From NCBI GenBank assembly GCA_963969395.1, contig OZ017801.1:21891611-21955610 (forward strand): a DNA stretch of 64,000 nt. Reading direction: 5' to 3'. The translations under genes and the position numbers were made by a program. The stretch is from Pseudoscleropodium purum. Lineage: Eukaryota; Streptophyta; Bryopsida; Hypnales; Brachytheciaceae. A model generated the notes under the pieces. It saw only the letters and a program-made list of their open reading frames with translations. It was not told the origin of the DNA and searched no databases. Shown piece by piece: positions 33,609-45,806 of this stretch (its first letter is position 1; each line of letters starts with the position of its first letter).

Positions 33609-33790
33609 GGGAGTGACCGTGGGGCAGTTTGGGTAGGGCGGTCGGGGGAAATAGGGCCGTCAAAGCGGACAGGGCGGACGGGGTGACAAGCGGACGAGGC
33701 GGTCCCGGCGGACGCTGTGTCCGCGGGGACCGCGAATGTCAACGGACACTACGGACACAGCGTCCGCGTCCGGACATCGTGTCAACCCTG
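33609..33790 (+). repeat. Right terminal/subterminal repeat of the giant hAT-like element
   Basis: The array ggcggtcggg, gcggacgaggcgg, gcggacgctgtgtccgc, gcgaatgtcaacggac, gacacagcgtccgcgtccggac ends in GTCAACCCTG at 33790. The order gacgct.tgtc..gcg...gcgaatgtca matches the opposite ends of both MITEs. AT-rich 3' flank of the kinase gene fills 33269-33608. Confidence 0.92.
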
Positions 33791-33798
33791 CCTTTCTT

Positions 33799-34700
33799 TT
33801 AAGATTGGACAACAAGTCTCAGGGCAATAGGTCCAAAACTACAGGGTGAGTCGTCCCTAAACATAAACAAACATATATCAACCACAAAAAACATATAATC
33901 TCACAATTCCGTCCAATTCTAAATCCAAAATATGAATTACAAGTTTTATTTTAGAAGTTGTAGGATAGATATTTCAAATGAGGTTAACGGCCCTTGGGCC
34001 GTTCGAAAAATTTGGATATTTATTTTGTTTTCGATCAATTCATCCAAATTTTGAGGTCAAAATTTCAATTTTAGATTTCAATTTTCTTAAAGTTTTCTAG
34101 TTAGAATTTATTTAGCTCACAATTAATTTTAGGACAAATTCAAAAATCAAGTAGAAAAAAATACAAAAAAAACTGTTGAACCTAATTTGTGAATATGAAA
34201 TTTTCAAGAATGAATATTCAATAAATAGTCATGTTTGAATTTTTATAACATACCAATTGATTTCTAATCTATAAAGTTTTTTATATCTTCATTTATAACT
34301 TATTCAACCCAACATGTATTTTGTATTAATTTATCTTCTTACTTTATTACAATGCATATTTCATGTCTACATTTTTTAGGTTAAAAGTTACATGGAAGAA
34401 ACCCTAATATGACATTTTACCTCTATTTTTGCATGTGTATATACACAAATAATCAACTTCAACAATTTTTGGTGAAAATTAATAAGAAATCATCCCAAAA
34501 ATAATAATTTATAAACTCATACATGAATTTCACATTTTTCTTATTCACAAGCAGGCACTCCAATGTTGGATCAAACAAGGTGAAAATGACAACAACCAAT
34601 TCAAGAAGGTGCTATTATCCAAATGGAAATATCGATTATTTATTAATTCTTTGAAGACAAAGAGTTGTAAGAAAACAATATAGACATTAATATGCAATAA
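33799..34700. other. AT-rich intergenic sequence right of the giant element
   Basis: No gene recognised. Confidence 0.5.
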
Positions 34701-34701
34701 A

Positions 34702-35087
34702 ATGGTTCAAAATTCAAAGATTAATGTTTTGGAATCCACTGTCATGGCTTTATTTGAACCTAAAGCAGGTGATATAACAAGAGAAGAAGCCGTTGAAAGT
34801 AGGATAAAGCATTATTATTCACTACAAGATCTTGTAAAATTATTTAATGAAAAAGGTTTTGATTCAAATGAATTCATATTAGATGAAGAAAAAGGATGCT
34901 TACCTTTACATTTATTTGACAATGAAGACTTTGAAACTCAAACTCCATCTCAATAGGTTGATAAAACTATTACTATTCAAAGAGTTCATGTGTGTTTTTT
35001 AGCTGAAAATCCATTTTATTTTGTAGATCGAATTATTTATGGTGCAACAATTCGTCGCCACCAGAATGCTTCGACACAATTTTTAAT
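34702..35087 (+). pseudogene. Gene fragment, possibly the N-terminal part of an axonemal dynein heavy chain
   Basis: An 84-codon frame continues after one TAG (34954-34956) in the same frame for about 44 codons. It contains LPLHLFDNEDFETQTPSQ and, after the stop, RVHVCFLAENPFYFVDRI. The spacing (a D.EDFE.RTP segment followed by a V.CF.AEDP..FADR segment) resembles N-terminal tail regions of axonemal dynein heavy chains as I remember them. I did not find further dynein exons nearby. The fragment is AT-rich and decayed. Family assignment is tentative; that it is a gene remnant is more certain. Confidence 0.35.
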
Positions 35088-35696
35088 TTTTAAAATGAAC
35101 ACTCGAACATACAAATAGAGCGCAACAGAATAAAATGGATTTGCACTAAAGAATTTTTTTTTTTTTTATAAATTATAAAACACAAGAAAGTACAGACATG
35201 TGCTTCCTGAATGCACAGTGTGAGAGAGAAAAAAAAATTCGTTTTTCTTGTATCTTTTGAAACGTCAGGAAGAAGGCTCACACCTCTTCCAATCATTTTT
35301 TTTTCCATCCAATTTATGCCTCATTCATCCATTTTGCAATTTTTCATCCATATCGAGTCCCATTCATCCCTTCTAGCACCTTTTGGAATCTTTCATCCAT
35401 CTATGCAATTTTTCATCCATTTCGTACTTCATCCATCCAAACTACCCTATTCACACTACATAAAGTGTAAAAATTGCTTTTTCGATTACTTTTAGCTACT
35501 TTCTGTTTTTTAGTGTTTTTAGTCTACTTTTAAGCTATTTTTTCTACTTTTTAGACTACTTTCTACATACTTTTTCAATAAAAACTAAAAAGTAACCTAA
35601 AAACTAAAAAATTTATTCTACACTCACCCAATGTGACAACAATGGTACATTCTTTCTTGAATCGATGTTGCAACCAAATTTGCACAAGGGGTTTCA
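35088..35696. other. AT-rich intergenic sequence with low-complexity runs
   Basis: Repeated short words (catccat, tactttt, actaaaaa). No gene seen. Confidence 0.5.
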
Positions 35697-35898
35697 TTTC
35701 ACTATAAGAAATCCATGTTTTAGGTTATGGATTTTAAGTGACATTCAATGTAATAACCCTTGTTTTTATATCAACAATAATGTCTGCTATAACATTTGGA
35801 TGTTATGGTAGACATTATTGTTGATATAAAAACAAGGGTTATTACATTGAATGTCACTTAAAATCCATAACCTAAAATATGGATTTCTTATAGTGTTT
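35697..35898. mobile_element. CACTA-type fold-back element, 196 bp, nearly perfect palindrome
   Basis: Starts CACTATAAGAAATCC at 35700 and ends with its inverse at 35895. The two arms of about 94 bp are almost perfectly complementary around a short loop near 35790-35805. The flanking trinucleotides are TTT on both sides, the 3-bp duplication expected of CACTA elements, and CACTATAAGAAA is close to the usual CACTACAAGAAAA terminus. Transcription would give a long hairpin suited to small-RNA production. Confidence 0.85.
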
Positions 35899-38800
35899 TG
35901 TTTTATGTTATTTTGCCCCTACCTAGATACCTTATAGTTTGATGAAGATTTCCTCTTGGAATTGGAACAATTGACAAAAATAAAATAAAAATATAATAAT
36001 GATATCTTGTATATATATATAATATAATATAATAGTAATATAATAATAGTTTTGATTCATTTAATTCAAAATTTCTATTTACACATTATACAATGCTTGG
36101 TAATTGGGTTTGCATGTAGAAAAGAGCTTTGATATGATTTATGTTTTGGAATTTTTGTGTCTATGGATTAGTAACATGAGAACACTTTGATCAGAAGGTG
36201 TTTGGTTTAATGATGTCTCTTCTAGCTTTTTCTTTTGATGATTCTCTGATCAAGATAGGAATGGGCAAATTGTTTGAAGATACGACAATCTCATCTTCCA
36301 CTAAATTCTATCTTATGAATAGCTCACCACTCAATATTGGAGATATTTGCTTGGCCAAAAACCACCATGTGCTTGCTATAAAGAAGTTTGGATTTAGAAC
36401 TAAGCCTTTGAAGAGGTGGTTGCTTGAAGAGGTGGACTACCATATAGACAACCTTTTCCATCCTTCAACAATATTTTGGCAATCGTAGTACAAGTTGTAG
36501 ACTTATAGTGACTTTACAAGTTTTTTTGCAATATGAAAGTACTATAAACACATGATTTGGTGGAGACCCTTCTCATGACGTTATTTCACCTCCAAAATGA
36601 GAAATTGTTGCAAACATTTAGAGAGATTGATGTGTATTTTGGACCTTTCACATTAGATGACAGAGCTATGATTTGTTATATCATTCATTATGTTCGTATT
36701 TGGGGAATTTTGGAGATGATCAAAAGAAGCAATTAGAAAGGTAATGGTGTTGATATGCTATAGGAGTTGTAGAAGGGGAATATTTGAAAGAATTGATTAA
36801 TTAAGTTGGGTTATGGAAGAGGCCACAATCTTATAGATGCCAAAATTTTCAAGTTGAGATCATATTGTATGTGACAAAGTTGACGAACCAGATGAACCGC
36901 AACAACATGGCCTATGTTTCTTCTATGAGTGTTAAGCATGTGTGGATGAAGACTAATATGTATGCTAAGACAAATATGTGTAGACTTAGCTATTGATATG
37001 CCAAATGGGCTTCAGGCAATAGAAAACATGATTTCAATGTAAGCCTATTTTAGGAGACAATTTTCCAAAAATCATTTCTTGACAAAATTATACCCCAACC
37101 TACCAAGTTACCTTGTAAACTTCCACCACCACCAATCAAGTAAAGATGAGGTACAAATTATTGACTTAAGTAGTCTCTTGAAATTTATTTATTTTGTTCC
37201 AAGGCTCTATTGACATTCCTAATAGTCTATAGTGACCTAGTAGCCTAGACCAATTACTGAAGACAACCACATTTTGGTTCTTTTTGGCTTTTATTTCTCT
37301 CAATCTTGATAATTGACAAAGTCAATGTAGAATTATTCTAAATTCTTCATTCACCAAATATTGGCATGTTGCTCTCATAAGCATGGAGGTGGAGCATTGA
37401 TCATTAGGCTTTATCTTATTATGTACAAGTGTGTATGAGGGTTGTGCATCTTGTTATCTCTCTTCTTGCTAAATTTCTGATTTCTATTGTGATGGTTACC
37501 AAGGGAATCAAACCTTCCGTTAACATCTCAACTATGCATGCAAAAATCAATCGATCGAGTGACAATGCAAGGACAATAACTAGTGATGGCAAGTATAAAT
37601 GCAAGCACTCGCCAATCAAAAAAATGTCTCTTCTTCTTATTTTTGGTTTGACAGACTCAAAATATCATATAGCTCTTACAATTGAGTAGACTTATATGTT
37701 CTTGTCATCAGCAAGATATCAACTAGTGAGAGCATGATGGAGAGTATACAAAAATATTGAGGAAAAGATCAAATGCTTCATGTCTTACTAGAACCATTCA
37801 ATAGAGTCCAATTCCATTTAGATGAAGAGGAAGTGGAAGATATCGCTCAAGGAAATTTAAAGATCTACGCCATCTTATTGATTGAATTATGCAATATAGT
37901 GATGATAAAAAAGACAATGATGAATCGTTTTTTAAAGAATATGCTAAATTGTTCATCGATTATTTGTCCAATATCATAATTGTTCATAGTAACCTCAAAG
38001 CTATGTAAATGCATACTATATTTTGTAAAGAAATTTGATGAGAAAAACTTCAAATATTATGTAGTTGATTGGAAATTCTTAATTGGAGTTGGATAGATGA
38101 ATGGTTGAGTGGCATCATTTCTTGTCACATTCTTGAAAACTATAAACCGCTCATTTTCAGATTGATCTATAGGGTACATAAATTTATTTTTCTATGAAAC
38201 AACTTCATTTAGGTAAATTAACTTGATGTTCAATAGTCCTATGATTAAATTTTTTTTTTCATATAGTATGTGAGTACTAGGGACTTTTGAATAAAAGTGG
38301 ATGTGAAAAATCTATTTTTAGAAAATTGAAAAGGGCTTAGTTTTAAACTCCTTTGTATTAACCAAAAGAATTTTAGATACTATGTTTTGAGCAAAGTTTG
38401 AACTATTGGTTTCAAAAATCAATGGCTTATAATGTAATTCTTCTTTATGTGTTTGCTAGGGACTTTTCAGTAGTTTTTTAAGCACTAAATTTTCAAAACT
38501 CTTTTTCTGTTAGCTAAATTTTCTTACAAAAATGGTTTTTTCTAAAGTATAATAATTTTCAAGGTCTACAAGTGCTTGAAAAGCTAGGTACTTTAGATTT
38601 TTTTTAATTTGTTTCATGAAGAATTCACTTCTATGCATTTCACTCTCAAACATTTTACTTATAAAAAAGGACTTTGGAGACTTGGACTTTTGCCAAAAAT
38701 GAGTCATCCAACCATGTATCCACCCAATTGTTGGAATTACATTCTTTGGGGTAGTTGAAATATTGCAAGTTGGTAAGGATTGATTATAAGTGGGAGTTTA

Positions 38801-41529
38801 GAGTTTTTTTATGAGAGAAGTGCATATCTATATTTATAAAAGGAATTGTTATAAAATATTGAAGGAGAATTTATATTTAAAGTTGATCTCAAAAATGACT
38901 ATGATTATTGTTATTATAAGGCCTTAACATGTTGATATTGGGTGAGTACAATTGGTGCATGGTTCTTATTTAAATGATAGGTCTCAACATTATTTATATT
39001 TGTCTCAACCTCTTTTGCAATGAAGGGTTGAAAATGCTGGTCTCTATATTTGGAAATTACTTGCAATTATAAAGTTTTAATATTCTCTTATTTTGAAATT
39101 GTAGACAATTAGTGTGGTTTTTATTTTGAATTTGGAACAAAACCTTAAGTTGAAAAGACCCCTTAGAACAGATTCCTATATTGTTTTGGAATTGGAAATG
39201 AATTTTTATGTTTTTTAGAATTAAAATCAAACTTTGCCCAATTCTTTAATGCTTTCACTTTTGTTTGATTGGAGGGAAAATATATTTTAGAATTAGCTTT
39301 GTCTTGTTGTCAAATTGAAATCAATTAGAAAGTTGAAGTCTAATATGAAAAATGATTTTGTAGAAATTGGAAACTTACTTCCTATACTTTTCACAAGTTG
39401 GGGCCAAAATTTCATATTGACTAGGAATTCTAATCTTCCCTCAATTTTATGCAACAATTGTCATCTTCCATGTATAGATTGTATAATTCCATGCAACTAA
39501 TTAGAAAACAATAGGTAGGTATTTATTTTTGAAAAATGATACAAAACATTGGCTTCGTCCAAAATCTTTAAAGATAGAAGTAGATTTAGTCCTATTGTAA
39601 ATCTTGAAACTCTAGTCACCTTCAATTAAGATATCCAATGTACAATGTTATGAGTAAAGTAGAAAATTCAATACTACAATCTAAAAGACCGTTGTGAATG
39701 AAGTATATGTTAGAAATGGTTCAACTATTTAAACCTCATGGACATACAATAGCTTGCAAAATTTCATCCTTGATGCCTTTATTGGGAGGTAGATCCTAGA
39801 AATAATGGACATGTTGCTTCCCTTGAGAAATTCTTTCAAATCTTTGTCTAACAACAAGGTCATTTGACCCCACTATAGTTGCCTAGATGGACTATGGTTG
39901 TAAACACCCTGACAATGCTTGAGTTTGAAGAATAAGACGTAGGTAAAAGAAAACAGGAGCCAATGGCAAGTAGTTATGGGTGAAGATCTAACACTTGTTT
40001 TGTGGCATGTGGAAGATGAAAACAAAGAATGGAGATGTGGCAACAATAGAGGGGTGAGACTTAGAAGCACAAGGAACCAAGAGAATCTACTTTTATGAAG
40101 AAATCTTCTTCACGCCAAAATCCACCTCCGGAAGAGAATAACGGACATGGAGAAGATTTTGCAAAAGAAGAATATTTAGTCATTGGGAAGCCAATGGGGA
40201 GCCACAACATCCCCATTCTCTGAAGAATGGGCGTGCAGTGAAGGTGCGACTGCCCCTAATGATAATGGGTTCTCCACACAAAGTATGTTTATGTGGAATT
40301 GTGTATATTTTCTAACAGAATTGGGTACTATTTCCACTCTGATTCCGTGATCATAAGTGAAGATGGAGGAGTCCTTCACCTGGACACGGGCAACTCCCAC
40401 ATTGAACTGTGGTATTTGAAAACTTGAAGTAAGATTTCCAAAAAAAATTTATTTTCCTTCCAACATCATTCTAATCATTCCACTTTCAGTAGACAAATTT
40501 TGAATTGCTAATGTAAGAAAATCATTTCATTACCACCAGCCGTGACCGAATTTGTCCTGTGTAAGATGTGTCGCTTAAGAATCTTTTCGCTTATCAAAAA
40601 CGAAAACTGAACTAATCTGGTAACTACCAAGTCTCGCTGTGAGATGCAACAAACTCCAATTCTGATTCCATACCAGGGTCTATGTGCAACAATGGCATCA
40701 ATCTTCCCAGAAGCTGCTCCTAACTGTCTTTTCACTGCAGCTGAAGACGTCTTTAAGGTAGAAGATACTAAAGGCGTAAGGGACCCATCGTCTAGAGACC
40801 TGTTGTTAACACCTAATCTAATCATACTTGGTTGGACTCATTACCAAGAGCTATAAGCATGACTTAGGAAACTGTCTCATGACCTTTGCATGGAAATGAA
40901 CTTGTCCGGTGAAAATGGCCGACAACCTCCACCTTCGAAGAAATTCACGCACATTGATAAACCTTGCATCAAAACAAAATTGGCTCCAGTACCGAAAGAC
41001 CTCTCCCAGCTCTATGCGTCTCCAAGTCACACTCCAACATATTCTCAAGAGCTTGAAGTAACGCAACTGTCCTTTACTCCATCGTTACTCATCCAAGTGT
41101 GACCAGTCCTCAGACGAAATTGGGAAACGAAACAAGGAAATTTTCTTGGCCATCCCCCTTCCGTCGTCATAGCACCGCATCGTGAGAACACACATCCTGA
41201 GTACTCGTATCAAAGCTCAGATTGATTTTCCACTAGAGGTATCATTCCAACAGGAGTTGGATGCTTGCATGCTCCATAATGCTCCCGTTCTACTCTGCTT
41301 CATACTGCAACACATGGAGAATGACGGCAGACGATCTTGACTGCTCAAATCCAGACTCCCGACTGACATGAACAAACACTCCAGCACAATGCACAATGTA
41401 GAGAGAAAACTTGTTCAATATCGACAGAAGTAACACCTTTCTACAATCAACAAATGCAACAACTTTCTACAACGGTCTCGCATTGATGCAAGTCAGAGCA
41501 GAATCTGATCTACCGAGCTGTAAGGCGAT
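35899..41529. other. Gene-poor AT-rich tract
   Basis: Frames here are short with no recognised family. The 36198-36488 and 37429-37689 frames are probably noise or old remnants. From about 39870 to 41530 base composition rises, and minus-strand frames such as 40400-40176 look more protein-like, but I cannot connect them into a gene. The last few hundred bases include the 3' region of the 41530-43863 gene. Confidence 0.45.
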
Positions 41530-43863
41530 CTACTCTTTCGTCTCTGTCTCTTCGCTCTCATGACTTTCCTTCTTTTCCTTCTTCACCTTGCCTTCCTTGC
41601 TTTCCTTCTTCTCCTTCTTTTCCTTCTTCTCTTTCTTCTCAGTGCCTTCCGCATCATCCACCTCTTTCTCCTTGTGCTCCTTCTTCTTCTCCTTCTTCTC
41701 GTTTCCTTCCTCGTCAACCTCCTTACTCTTCTCCTTCTTCTCCTTCTTCTCTTTCTTCTCCTTCCCTTCAGGATCCTTCTCCTTCTTCTCCTTCTTCTCC
41801 TTCTTCTCCTTTTTGTCCTTCTTTTCAGTACCTTCCAACACATCAATATACTTCTTCTTCTCCTTCTTTTCCTTCACCTCATTCCCTTCCTCATCCACCT
41901 CCTTGGTCTTCTCCTTCTTGTCCTTCTTCTCTTTCTTTTCCTTCCCTTCAGGATCCTTCTCCTTCTTCTCCTTCTTCTCCTTCTTCTCCTTCTTTTCAGT
42001 ACCTTCCGCTAAGTCAATCTCCTTGTCTTTCTTCTCCACATCCTTTTCGATCGTCTCGTTTCCTTCCTCGTCAACCTCCTTGCTCTTCTCCTTCTTGTCC
42101 TTCTTCTCTTTCTTTTCCTTCCCTTCAGGATCCTTCTCCTTCTTTTCCTTCTTCTCTTTCTTCTCCTTCTTCTCAGTGCCCTCCTCTTCATCTACCTTCT
42201 TGTCCTTCTTCTTCTCCTTCTTCTCCTTCTTCTCATTGCCCTCCTCATCAACTTCCTTCTCCTTTTTCTTCTTCTCCTTCTTCTCCTTCTTCTCAGTGCC
42301 CTCCTCATCAACTTCCTTCTCCTTTTTCTTCTTCTCCTTCTTCTCCTTCTTCTCAGTGCCCTCCTCATCAACTTCCTTCTCCTTTTTCTTCTTCTCCTTC
42401 TTCTCCTTCTTCTCTGCTCCTTCTTCCTCAGTCACCTCCTTCTCTTTCTTCTCCTTCTTCTCCTTCTTCTCTTTCCCCTCTTCATCCACCTTCTTCACAT
42501 CCTTGTCCTTCTTCTTCTCCTTCTTCTCCTTCTTCCCATGCGCATCCGCATCCACTTCGTGCTTCAGCTCCTTCTCTTTCGTACCCTTCTTCCCCTCCTC
42601 GTCCACATGCGCCACAGCCTTCTCCTTCTCCTTGACCTCCTTGTGGTCCGCATCATGGCCCACGTCTTTATTCTTGTGCCTCTCCTTGTGCTTCTTCTCT
42701 TCACCCTCCATCTCCTCATCCTCAACTTGGTCAAAAAACTTCATGTGCTTCTTGTCCTTCTTCCCTTCTTCCTGCTCATAGGTCTCCCGCAGTATGGTCT
42801 CCTGGTGCTTCTTGCCATGCTTGCCATCAAACACGCCCTCCTCAGCGAGGGTGGTCGTCTTCTCCCTCCCTTCAATGTGCTTATCATCCTCATCCACGTG
42901 AATCTTCTTCATGCCTTCCTCCACCTTGTGCATCGTGTGTTCATGCTCCTCGGGTGTGGGTACATGTTCGTGCTTCTCAGGTGTGGGTACATGTTCGTGT
43001 TTCTCGGGTGTGGCTTCATGTTCCTGCTTCTCGGATTTGGCTTCATGTTCCTGCTTCTCGGATTTGGCTTCATGTTCATGCTTCTTAGATGCATGACCAT
43101 GCTTCTTGGATGCATGATCATCCTGCAAGCACAGTGACGAGAACATCAACACTCTAACTCGGAGTGTGAACTAAACCCAATTCCTTCTAAGATGGAGGAT
43201 ACTAAAGAGTTAGGGACGTAATCGTATCTCCTATTGAATGACACCAGTTACCAATGACAGCAATTCATGTAAACGTGAACTTGCTCGCATTCAATTAGCA
43301 AACTGGACCCTATACCCATGGCCACTAATCTTTCGATGGAATATAGGGATGTCTACTGTAACTAATATTGGTCTACAACCGCCCACTTTGAAATTGCATA
43401 AGAAACTCGTACTATGATAATCAATCAACCTGAATAGATTTACCTCAAGGTCTCTCCCCAGATCAATACTGATCACATAAAAATCACACTCCTAAATACA
43501 AAATTTAAATGCTTAAAGTGACACAATTTACAATTGTCTACCAGAATTGTTAGTATAAAATGAGCTTCAGATTACTAATCAGAACTGAACCGAGATATTT
43601 AGGGTTACAATACATGGCATTCGAAAGGGGAGCTAGAAAATAGCAAAGAGTGTACTAACCTTCAAGTCAAGGCTCCTCATGGCGGCCTCGGCTTCGGCGG
43701 GATCCTCCTTGGAGGACGGTCGAGATTCCAATGGAACATACGGATTCTCATTCGCCCCTACCAGATCCTCAATCTTGACTGGCTCCGGAGTTGAGACATT
43801 CGCGTCATCAATGTGTCTCAGTTCCACAGTCTCAGGTGGGAACTCGGATTTCTCAGTCGCCAT
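41530..43863 (-). CDS. Lys/Glu-rich hydrophilic repeat protein, about 598 aa, two coding exons
   Basis: Coding exon 1 is 43863-43660 (MATEKSEFPPETVELRHIDD.., 68 codons) with donor GTTAGT. Exon 2 is 43122-41530 after acceptor TGCTTGCAG, giving 530 codons in the same phase. The start is a tetrad of 9-residue His/Glu repeats (KHEHVPTPE, KQEHEAKSE). The middle is charged (KKHKERHKNKD). The C-terminal 330 residues consist of imperfect units of EKKEKKEK, DPEGKEKKEKK and KEVDEEGNE. It has no Cys-rich site, signal peptide or membrane segment. Such composition predicts a disordered, heat-soluble, nuclear/nucleolar or stress hydrophilin-like protein; no family is recognisable. DNA at 42241-42420 has an exact 60-bp period, so repeat number probably varies. 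Confidence 0.8.
42240..42420. repeat. 60-bp tandem repeat inside the Lys/Glu-rich gene
   Basis: Three consecutive 60-bp units beginning ctcctcatcaacttccttct are identical except at the last few bases. Each encodes one 20-residue repeat on the minus strand. Confidence 0.9.
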
Positions 43864-44750
43864 GGTTGCAGCTCCTAATCCAAATTCCGCAGAAAAATCA
43901 ACACCTCGTCAAATTAAAAATCCTACAGAAAACCTCTTTTCTAAGACTTACTAAATGAAATACTACAAAATCATGGACTAAAGCAGACCAGTTGCACATT
44001 CACACAACGTCAAAGTGAAAGCATTGCGACCCCCGCTGGTAAGGTTAGAGAGGTTTGAGTGATCCACGCGCTAAGTCAAAGCAATGACCCTAAAATCTAA
44101 CAGTCTTACTTATAAATCTAACATGAACATATGAACAGACGCCAATTTAAAGTTTCCAACCATACCTATTCTATGCTGTACTGATGAGCACCATACCACA
44201 CTAGCTTTCAAGCCGAAAATCGAAACAGGCAAGATACAATTCTCAAATCGCAAGTACAATTTCATCTTACGATCTCCCAAAACATAGATCTGATGAAATC
44301 GCTATAAATCAAGATACTCAACTAGAAAAATAAGCCTCCATAGCCGACTCGACGACGAGCTAGAAAACATTCACACCAAGCATTGAGAGATCCGCTAACA
44401 AACTAAACTAGAAGCCATTCCGAACGCACTTCCATCACTCAAACTCACATGACCTTACGACTCCGAATCCTGAAGGTAAAGATCCACTCACAAACGAACA
44501 TCCCCAACCAAAACGAACAAAAGCAAAAAAATGCAAAAAAATTCTCAGAAAATGTCAACAAAAGAAACCAACCCGGAAGAAAGCAAAAGTCTTGTACGCA
44601 CCTGATTCACCCTCGGATCGGTGATTCAATCTCAAAAATTCAAAGCAAAATCCCTGCAAAGCTTCGCCTGAGCTCCGTCCGATCTCGCCACCAGATCCGC
44701 CAAAATAGTGCTAAAAACTTCACTAGAAAATCCTTACAACGCTAGAAAAT
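43864..44750 (-). promoter_or_regulatory. 5'UTR intron and leader exon of the Lys/Glu-rich gene
   Basis: A donor CAG|GTGCGTAC (minus strand, intron from 44600) and an acceptor TTGGATTAG|GAGC (intron end 43875) bracket about 726 bp directly before the ATG. The leader exon would lie upstream of 44600. The GC-rich stretch 44760-44960 is the probable promoter. Inferred from splice motifs only. Confidence 0.5.
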
Positions 44751-44959
44751 CCTTACAAGTGGAAAACCTAGAGAATGGATCTGAGGGTTTGCGAGACGGG
44801 GCTCATGAAGGCGAGCAGGACGCGGACTCAGTCGGAGGGCGACAGGGCTACGAGACCGTGATGACGCGGCGCCGGGGACTCGGGCAGGTCGGTATGCCAG
44901 GTGGGTGCCACGTGCCTCCATGGGATTGGATTTCATTTGATTCCATTCATCCATTTTAC

Positions 44960-45330
44960 GGGTTTAGCCTGTTGGACGGTGCCATGTTGTTTTCCCCGGT
45001 GGTCGGTTGGTGCCACCTGGAATCCTAGGTGGGGGGCCTTTGGAGCTGACATCTGGTGGGGGCGGACATTTGATGAGTATTCATTGAATCTGGAATCTGG
45101 GTTGAAGATAACTACAGTACAGTCAAGTGACTCAACCCAGTCAGAGTTTTTTGTTTTTTATTTTTTATAATTCATTTCGGCAACCGCCGCACCCCCCCCC
45201 CCCCCCCCCCCTTTCCAGTGTAGGGTGCTCTATTTCTGTAGAGATGAGTAAATGATCAGTTAACCCTGCAACGCTGCTTCGGATAAGTTATATGAAAAAG
45301 AATTTTTCTTGTATAGGAGAGAAGTGTAAC
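44960..45330. other. Intergenic, with a poly-C run
   Basis: Includes an uninterrupted C run of about 20 nt (near 45191-45211), a site prone to length variation. No gene seen. Confidence 0.5.
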
Positions 45331-45806
45331 TAAGGTAAAACAGCCCATCATGGTCAAATGACCCACGATGAACACCTAAGAGGTGACCCCATGATGGTTA
45401 TTATCAATTTCTAAAAGTTTGGGCCACCATCAATGTCTCACCTAACACTATTGGAGTGATTAGTGACTCCATTAGGAACACATAGCTTTTTCAATGTAAA
45501 TCATTGGAGAAAATTACTTTTTCGAGGCCCACCAAGTTAGAAAATATTTTGATTGTTTTAGGTGAAGAAGGTGAGTGTTATGGATACATGTTTTATTGGT
45601 TGTAGAATAGTCTACAAATTTTGGGGGGCTGATCACTTCAAAAAATCATAGAAAATTCATACTTTGCTAAAAAAATGTAATTTCAATTGTTGTTGTTATT
45701 TCTTACACTTGTTTGTAAGTGGGTTTTTTGGGGTTTTTTCTTTTAAATTCAGCCATGGCATCAGTGCAAACTTGGAATTCTAACCATAATGGGCTGTTTT
45801 ACCTTA
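45331..45806. mobile_element. Short TIR element, 476 bp
   Basis: TAAGGTAAAACAGCCCAT at the left is repeated inverted at the right (ATGGGCTGTTTTACCTTA), and the inverted arms continue to 23 bp with one mismatch. No coding capacity. Flanks give no clear duplication beyond TA/TAA, so the superfamily is open. Confidence 0.75.

Larger units (their letters stand above)
10662..33798 (+). mobile_element. Giant multi-gene hAT-like transposon, 23.1 kb, flanked by perfect 8-bp TSD
   Basis: The left terminus starts CAGGGTTGACG at 10670 and the right terminus ends GTCAACCCTG at 33790. The flanks 10662-10669 and 33791-33798 are both CCTTTCTT. Terminal CAGGG...CCCTG and an 8-bp target duplication are diagnostic of the hAT superfamily, and a hAT transposase gene lies inside next to the left end. 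Contents in order: transposase (-), promoter array, 2.4-kb spacer, a retroelement-like insertion, kinase-like copy 1 (truncated by a second left terminus at 22030), RING protein gene (-), promoter array, second spacer copy, Cys/His-domain gene (+), kinase-like copy 2 (+), right terminus. Typical hAT elements are about 2.5-5 kb with a single gene, so size and cargo are exceptional. The composite is probably two nested family members fused by deletion. Confidence 0.85.

Noticed and set aside
6946..33790. CRISPR-like array or bacterial repeats in the GTCCG regions
   Set aside because: Repeats are irregular 5-20-bp words without constant spacers, in a spliced-gene plant genome.
36198..36488. 96-codon frame as a gene
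   Set aside because: No recognisable motif, AT-rich, no splice or promoter context; could be chance or an old remnant.
41588..42781. Long plus-strand frame of 397 codons opposite the Lys/Glu-rich gene
   Set aside because: It is the complement of AAG/GAG codons (CTT/CTC), giving a Phe/Ser-rich product with no natural features. The minus frame has splice sites, a sensible start exon and biased codons.
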